Source of the DNA: JAZKFT01 sp043760535
GTDB lineage: Bacteria > Bacteroidota > Bacteroidia > Chitinophagales > Chitinophagaceae
Length of the DNA: 9,426 nt
Assembly (NCBI GenBank): GCA_043760535.1
Contig: JAYUOV010000256.1
Span: forward strand, 1-9,426
Direction: 5' to 3'
This document shows positions 6,365 through 9,426 of this stretch, piece after piece; positions within the stretch are counted from its first letter, which is position 1; each line of letters begins with the position of its first letter. The notes under the pieces were generated by a model that saw only the letters and a program-made list of their open reading frames with translations, was not told the DNA's origin and did no database searches. The position numbers and the translations under genes were made by a program.

Positions 6365-7642
6365 TTATTGCTTGTAAATTACCCCATCCTTCATTACAAA
6401 AGTTACTTTGCCAAAAGCTTTCGGGTCTTGTAGCGGGTCGCCGTTAACGGCTGTTATATCGGCCAGTTTGCCTGCTTCAATGCTGCCAAGCCTGGCTTTT
6501 TCGCCTAACAGATCAGCCGCATGTATGGTGGCTGATCTGATGGCTTCCATGGCAGGCATCCCTGCTTCTATCATGTAGCCAAACTCCATCCAGTTCATAC
6601 CGTGGCGAAAAACGCCGGCATCGGTGCCAAAGGCGATTTTAACACCCGCCTGATAGGCTTTGGCAAATGTGGCCTGAATTTGTAAACCCGTGGACAGTGC
6701 TTTTGGCGTAACAATTTCGGAGTAGTAGCCGGGTATTTTGGCACTGTCGGCTGTGGATTTTCCGGCAATGATTGTTGGGACAAGGTAAGTGCCATATTGT
6801 TTCATCAGTTGCATGGCTTCATCGTCCATAAAAGTGCCGTGTTCTATAGAACTTACGCCGCCACGGATGGCCCGTTTCATGCCTTCTGGGCCATGGGCGT
6901 GTGCTGCTATTTTAAAGTTGTAATCTTTTGCAGCCGATACTATGGCTCTTACTTCGTCCTCGGTAAACTGTGCATTGGCACCATCTTTTGCCTGGCTTAG
7001 TACGCCGCCCGTAGCCGTGATTTTTATCAGGTCGCTACCTTCTTTATAGCGTTGCCTTACGGCCTGGTATGCATCTTCGGGCCCATTAATTACGCCTTCT
7101 TTTGGGCCTGGGTCGCCCATTAAATCTTTCCGGTAACCATTGGTTGGGTCGGCATGGCCGCCGGTAGTGGCTATCGATTTTCCGGCGGTATAAATACGTG
7201 GGCCTACTACTAATCCTTTGTTAACCGCATTGCGGAGCGACACATTTACACCGCTGCCGCCAAGGTTCCTTACCGTGGTAAAACCCGCCATCAGCGTGGT
7301 TTTTACGTACTGTAGCGATTCGAAGGCCACATCGGCCGGGTTGGTGGTAAACATGTCGGCAAGGTTGCCTTTTTTTGTTTCGCCTTCCACATGCACATGC
7401 ATATCTATCCAGCCGGGTGTAACGGTTTGGGTTTTCAGGTCTATTGATTTGTCGGATGCAGCAGGTTTGGAAAAGCCATTTTCAACAGCTACAATTTTGT
7501 TCTTTTCCACTACGATGGTCATGTTCTTTTTAGCATCGTTGCTAATGCCATCTATTAATGTGCCGCACCAGATATAGGTTTTTTGTGCTGCCAGATTTTG
7601 GGTAATCATCAGGGCCATAATCATGGCGAAGGCTTGTTTCAT
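6365..7642 (-). CDS. periplasmic metal-dependent amidohydrolase (imidazolonepropionase-like / Xaa-Pro dipeptidase group)
   Basis: A 425-residue enzyme of the amidohydrolase superfamily, in the group that includes imidazolonepropionase-like proteins and Sgx9260/Cc2672 dipeptidases, which hydrolyse peptide bonds in Xaa-Pro or basic dipeptides. From the ATG at 7642 it begins with a signal peptide (MKQAFAMIMALMITQNLAAQ), with likely cleavage before Q20, so it should act in the periplasm. Metal-site residues are visible: HVH (H82, H84), K207 in IKITATGGVLS, H248/H250 in AAHAHG, H268 in SIEHGTF, and D341 in FGTDAG. GFTTVRNLGG (120-129) and the C-terminal GSIEAGKLADITAVNGDPL are family marks. The substrate cannot be told from sequence. 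The frame extends to an ATG at 7732, but that addition is translated from the terminal repeat of the element at 7697-8029 and would mask the signal peptide. Confidence 0.88.
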   Translation of the reverse strand: MKQAFAMIMALMITQNLAAQKTYIWCGTLIDGISNDAKKNMTIVVEKNKIVAVENGFSKPAASDKSIDLKTQTVTPGWIDMHVHVEGETKKGNLADMFTTNPADVAFESLQYVKTTLMAGFTTVRNLGGSGVNVSLRNAVNKGLVVGPRIYTAGKSIATTGGHADPTNGYRKDLMGDPGPKEGVINGPEDAYQAVRQRYKEGSDLIKITATGGVLSQAKDGANAQFTEDEVRAIVSAAKDYNFKIAAHAHGPEGMKRAIRGGVSSIEHGTFMDDEAMQLMKQYGTYLVPTIIAGKSTADSAKIPGYYSEIVTPKALSTGLQIQATFAKAYQAGVKIAFGTDAGVFRHGMNWMEFGYMIEAGMPAMEAIRSATIHAADLLGEKARLGSIEAGKLADITAVNGDPLQDPKAFGKVTFVMKDGVIYKQ

Positions 7643-7696
7643 AAGCAGAAGAATTTGCTGTAAAGTATTGTTTTTTTGGTAGTCGGCGAAAACCGT

Positions 7697-7730
7697 ACCC
7701 TGATGGGGCGACATTGGCGACGCTCCGTTC
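7697..7730 (+). repeat. left terminal inverted repeat of the MITE-like element
   Basis: This arm reads ACCCTGAT, two unmatched G, then a 24-bp block that is an exact complement of 7996-8019. Within the block, GGCGAC occurs twice (7707-7712 and 7716-7721) separated by ATT, so the arm has its own internal direct repeat. It starts 55 nt upstream of the amidohydrolase ATG. Confidence 0.85.
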
Positions 7731-7827
7731 AACTGCAGTGCAAATGGCAGCTACCTTCTCCGGAAACTGGCTTGAAAATGGTAAAAAGCCATTCATTGCG
7801 ATGTCCAGTTCTCCGCTTGGATGGAGT

Positions 7828-7948
7828 AGTCATTGCACGGCCGAAGCAATCTCAAGACAACAGTTACGCTGGTATTCGTTTAATGCACGCATTCCTTACT
7901 ATTTCAAGGGGATTGCCACAGCCGGCAAGAACCGACTTCGCAATGACT
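7828..7948. repeat. nested imperfect inverted repeat of the GTCATTGC / GCAATGAC family
   Basis: AGTCATTGC (7828-7836) is the exact complement of GCAATGACT (7940-7948). Just inside, CGGCCGAAGCAATCTC on the left (7838-7853) corresponds loosely to GGGGATTGCC and GCCGGC on the right (7908-7925). This matches, by recall, a widespread bacterial intergenic repeat with ends like GTCATTGCGAGGnACGAAGCAATC. A further CATTGCGA fragment lies at 7794-7801. Spurious proteins with strings like VVIARPKQSQ and DFAMTG are typical translations of this repeat. Confidence 0.6.
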
Positions 7949-7995
7949 GGATTTTTTGGGGGTTGTAGATAAAAGCCCAATAGTAGCAATCATTC

Positions 7996-8029
7996 GAACG
8001 GAGCGTCGCCAATGTCGCCAAATCAGGGT
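7996..8029 (-). repeat. right terminal inverted repeat of the MITE-like element
   Basis: The mirror arm begins GAACGGAGCGTCGCC and ends ATCAGGGT, with two A (8020-8021) at the positions of the two mismatches to the left arm. It ends 23 nt before the stop codon end of the DUF6498 gene, so the element lies tightly against that gene without disrupting it. Confidence 0.85.
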
Positions 8030-8052
8030 TCAAATGCCAGGCTCAAATAAAA

Positions 8053-8736
8053 TTAAACCCTGTTTTTCTCCTCGTCTTTTTTTCTTTGTTCTTTGATGGC
8101 GGCAAGTTTCAACAGTTTTTTAATATTGAAAAAGCTAAAAAATATAATACACCCTGCATACACAATTACAAACATTTTGCCAGCCCCAAACATTAAAAAG
8201 AAACTGCCGATAATAACTACAAACTGCTGTACAAAAATGCGCATGTATGGCTCAAACATGAGCTGCATGATTGATATGGTTTTGTATTCGCCTTTTATAA
8301 AAAACTCAAAAATTACCTGCATTCCATAACCTACGGTAAAAATCAGTAACATCAATTTTGCTTCTGGCTGTAATAGTGCAGGTATTTTAGGGATGATATT
8401 GAGTGAAGTGCCTGTTTCTAATACACCTGAAATACCCAAAAACATGTTGAGTTGTATGGTTATAAAAAAGCCATAATGCACAATAAAAAACAGAATGATA
8501 AAGATGCTGCCGCCAATACTCGCAGGCTGATTTTTATCGGTTAATTCTACTGATTGTTTTTTTGTAAATGCTACTACCAGCATTTTTAAAACATTGATAA
8601 GACCAATAATGATGGTTTCGCAGCAGTACACAATAAACATTTGTTTAGGATCCCAGCCACGAAACCAAACGCCCCAAATAGGTATCAGGTTAATGGCAAT
8701 CAAAAGAATGTCGGAGAGTGTTAGACGTTTTTTCAT
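8053..8736 (-). CDS. DUF6498-type multi-pass membrane protein
   Basis: A 227-residue membrane protein from the ATG at 8736. The N-terminal segment NLIPIWGVWFRGWDPKQMFIVYCCETIIIGLINVLKML (about 16-53) is what I recognise as the DUF6498 signature: a G-W-D motif followed by a helix with a Y-x-x-E pattern and N-x-L-K. Hydrophobic helices lie near 10-26, 31-55, 75-100, 125-147, 164-184 and 187-207, giving five or six spans. The C-terminus is highly charged (KEQRKKDEEKNRV) and should be cytoplasmic. No function is known for the family. A consensus promoter lies upstream within the divergent asparaginase gene start, and the MITE-like element sits just downstream. Confidence 0.75.
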   Translation of the reverse strand: MKKRLTLSDILLIAINLIPIWGVWFRGWDPKQMFIVYCCETIIIGLINVLKMLVVAFTKKQSVELTDKNQPASIGGSIFIILFFIVHYGFFITIQLNMFLGISGVLETGTSLNIIPKIPALLQPEAKLMLLIFTVGYGMQVIFEFFIKGEYKTISIMQLMFEPYMRIFVQQFVVIIGSFFLMFGAGKMFVIVYAGCIIFFSFFNIKKLLKLAAIKEQRKKDEEKNRV

Positions 8737-8778
8737 AATCTGCTATAAAACTTCGAATTTATGCTAATTTGTTTCCGC

Positions 8779-8786
8779 TAATTTCG
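8779..8786 (+). promoter_or_regulatory. candidate -7 element for the isoaspartyl peptidase gene
   Basis: TAATTTCG matches TAnnTTTG at all but one defined position and lies 21 nt before the ATG at 8808. The expected TTG at about -33 is not evident. It overlaps the predicted start of the oppositely directed transcript, so the two promoters would be back to back. Confidence 0.25.
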
Positions 8787-8794
8787 GGCTATTA

Positions 8795-8823
8795 CAAATA
8801 TAAGACAATGGGAAAATTTACAA
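8795..8823 (-). promoter_or_regulatory. Bacteroidota -33/-7 promoter for the DUF6498 gene
   Basis: On the minus strand, TATATTTG (8802 down to 8795) is a perfect TAnnTTTG -7 box, and TTG (8823 to 8821) lies upstream with an 18-nt spacer, close to the usual 19. Transcription would begin near 8788, giving a leader of about 50 nt before the ATG at 8736. The -33 part lies inside the first codons of the divergent gene. Confidence 0.45.
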
Positions 8824-9426
8824 TTGCCATTCACGGTGGAGCCGGCACCATTTTAAAGGATGATATGACCCCGGAACTGGAGGCTGCTTATGTAAGCGGA
8901 TTGAACGATGCACTAAATGCTGGGTACGCCGTGCTGGAACAAGGCGGTACTGCCGTAAATGCTGTTAAAGCAGCCATTGTAATATTAGAAGATAATGTGC
9001 TGTTTAATGCTGGCCGTGGGGCTGTTTTTACCAAAAAAGGTGTGCAGGAAATGGATGCGGCTATTATGGACGGTACTACACTGAATGCGGGTGCTGTAGC
9101 GGGTATCCGCAATGTTCGCAACCCTATAGAACTGGCTACGGAAGTAATGCAAAACAGCAACCACGTTTTTTTAAGTGGCAAGGGTGCCAATGATTTTGCC
9201 ATAAAACAAGGCATAAAACTAGAGCCCGACGAATTCTTTTTTTCGCAGTTTCGCTACGACCAATGGAAAGCCATGAGGGACAGCGATAACTATTCGCTGG
9301 ACCATACCCACCACCACCTAGACGAACTGATGAGGGATAAAAAATTTGGTACCGTAGGAGCCGTAGCATGCGACGAAAATGGCAATATTGCTGCTGCCAC
9401 AAGCACCGGTGGTATGACCAATAAAA
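8808..9426 (+). CDS. isoaspartyl peptidase / type 2 L-asparaginase, truncated by the window end
   Basis: An Ntn-hydrolase of the plant-type asparaginase family (IaaA), made as one chain that cleaves itself into alpha and beta subunits; it hydrolyses beta-aspartyl dipeptides and asparagine. 206 residues are present out of a usual 300-320, so roughly the last 100 residues of the beta subunit lie outside. The family start IAIHGGAGTI (6-15) and the segment NAGRGAVFT (67-75) are clear. The autocleavage site and nucleophile lie in KFGTVGAVA, where T182 would become the new N-terminus. ATSTGGMTNK (197-206) is the conserved substrate-binding region that follows. A His/Asp-rich loop just before the cleavage site (NYSLDHTHHHLDEL) is typical of the flexible alpha-subunit tail. 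There is no signal peptide, so it is probably cytoplasmic. The gene diverges from the DUF6498 gene with a 71-nt gap. Confidence 0.92.
   Translation, partial: MGKFTIAIHGGAGTILKDDMTPELEAAYVSGLNDALNAGYAVLEQGGTAVNAVKAAIVILEDNVLFNAGRGAVFTKKGVQEMDAAIMDGTTLNAGAVAGIRNVRNPIELATEVMQNSNHVFLSGKGANDFAIKQGIKLEPDEFFFSQFRYDQWKAMRDSDNYSLDHTHHHLDELMRDKKFGTVGAVACDENGNIAAATSTGGMTNK

Larger units (their letters stand above)
7697..8029. mobile_element. MITE-like non-coding element with 34-bp terminal inverted repeats
   Basis: The ends of this 333-bp segment are inverted copies of each other: 7697-7730 matches the complement of 7996-8029 at 32 of 34 positions, including a 24-bp perfect block. The interior has no credible gene; the two plus-strand open frames crossing it (7676-7972 and 7714-7968) have no protein-like features and share the GTCATTGC repeat text. 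It contains a second inverted-repeat module (7828-7948) and a small hairpin, TGGCTT/AAGCCA (7768-7791). It fills most of the 410-nt gap between the amidohydrolase and DUF6498 genes. I see no obvious target-site duplication, so mobility is inferred from structure alone. An alternative is a composite palindromic repeat transcribed as a structured RNA. Confidence 0.6.

Noticed and set aside
6797..7577. Plus-strand open frames opposite the amidohydrolase gene
   Set aside because: They are antisense shadows of a gene whose metal ligands are all in the minus-strand frame.
7676..7972. Plus-strand open frames (98 and 84 residues) across the 7697-8029 element
   Set aside because: They translate the inverted repeats themselves; strings such as VVIARPKQSQ and DFAMTGFFG are typical spurious products of this repeat family, and there is no domain or start signal.
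9136..9402. Minus-strand open frames at 8888-9402
   Set aside because: They lie opposite an unambiguous isoaspartyl peptidase frame that is open from 8808 to the window end.
1..9426. CRISPR array, tRNA, rRNA or integrase-associated island
   Set aside because: I saw no regularly spaced repeats, no tRNA cloverleaf signatures, no rRNA text and no integrase or transposase reading frame on either strand.

Overview
The window looks like a stretch of core chromosome from a member of the Bacteroidota, probably the Chitinophagaceae or a close relative. This is inferred from three things: Bacteroidota-type -7 boxes (TAnnTTTG) before several genes, weak or absent Shine-Dalgarno sequences, and protein families such as DUF6498, a DUF4349 lipoprotein and a Trp-type lumazine synthase. 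I found no phage, plasmid, CRISPR, rRNA or tRNA genes.

Layout. Positions 2-91 may hold the last codons of a plus-strand gene. A convergent minus-strand gene (119-1024) encodes an uncharacterised polytopic membrane protein. After a divergent control region come pdhA (pyruvate dehydrogenase E1 alpha, 1255-2259) and a membrane-anchored TPR protein (2334-3029). These probably form one transcript that ends at a hairpin terminator (3053-3079). ribH (lumazine synthase, 3099-3590) begins only 20 nt after that terminator. Next are a solitary LutA/LldE-type CCG-domain iron-sulfur protein (3824-4546) and an EVE-domain protein (4654-5061), closed by a textbook intrinsic terminator (5121-5146). A DUF4349 lipoprotein follows (5310-6263) with a strong hairpin upstream.

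The second half has two minus-strand genes: a periplasmic metal-dependent amidohydrolase (6365-7642) and a DUF6498 membrane protein (8053-8736). Between them is a 333-bp non-coding element (7697-8029) with 34-bp terminal inverted repeats that match at 32 of 34 positions. It encloses a second inverted-repeat module of the GTCATTGC...GCAATGAC type. The right edge carries the start of an isoaspartyl peptidase/L-asparaginase gene (8808 onward), cut off by the window end and divergent from the DUF6498 gene.

The genes are mostly unrelated housekeeping functions: central carbon metabolism, riboflavin synthesis, peptide or isopeptide turnover and envelope proteins. I see no coherent new multi-gene system. 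The signals most worth a second look are non-coding: the MITE-like element, the hairpins at 5181-5216 and 3053-3079, and degenerate tandem intergenic words (TTAGGGN and CTAAACYY) that recur between genes.
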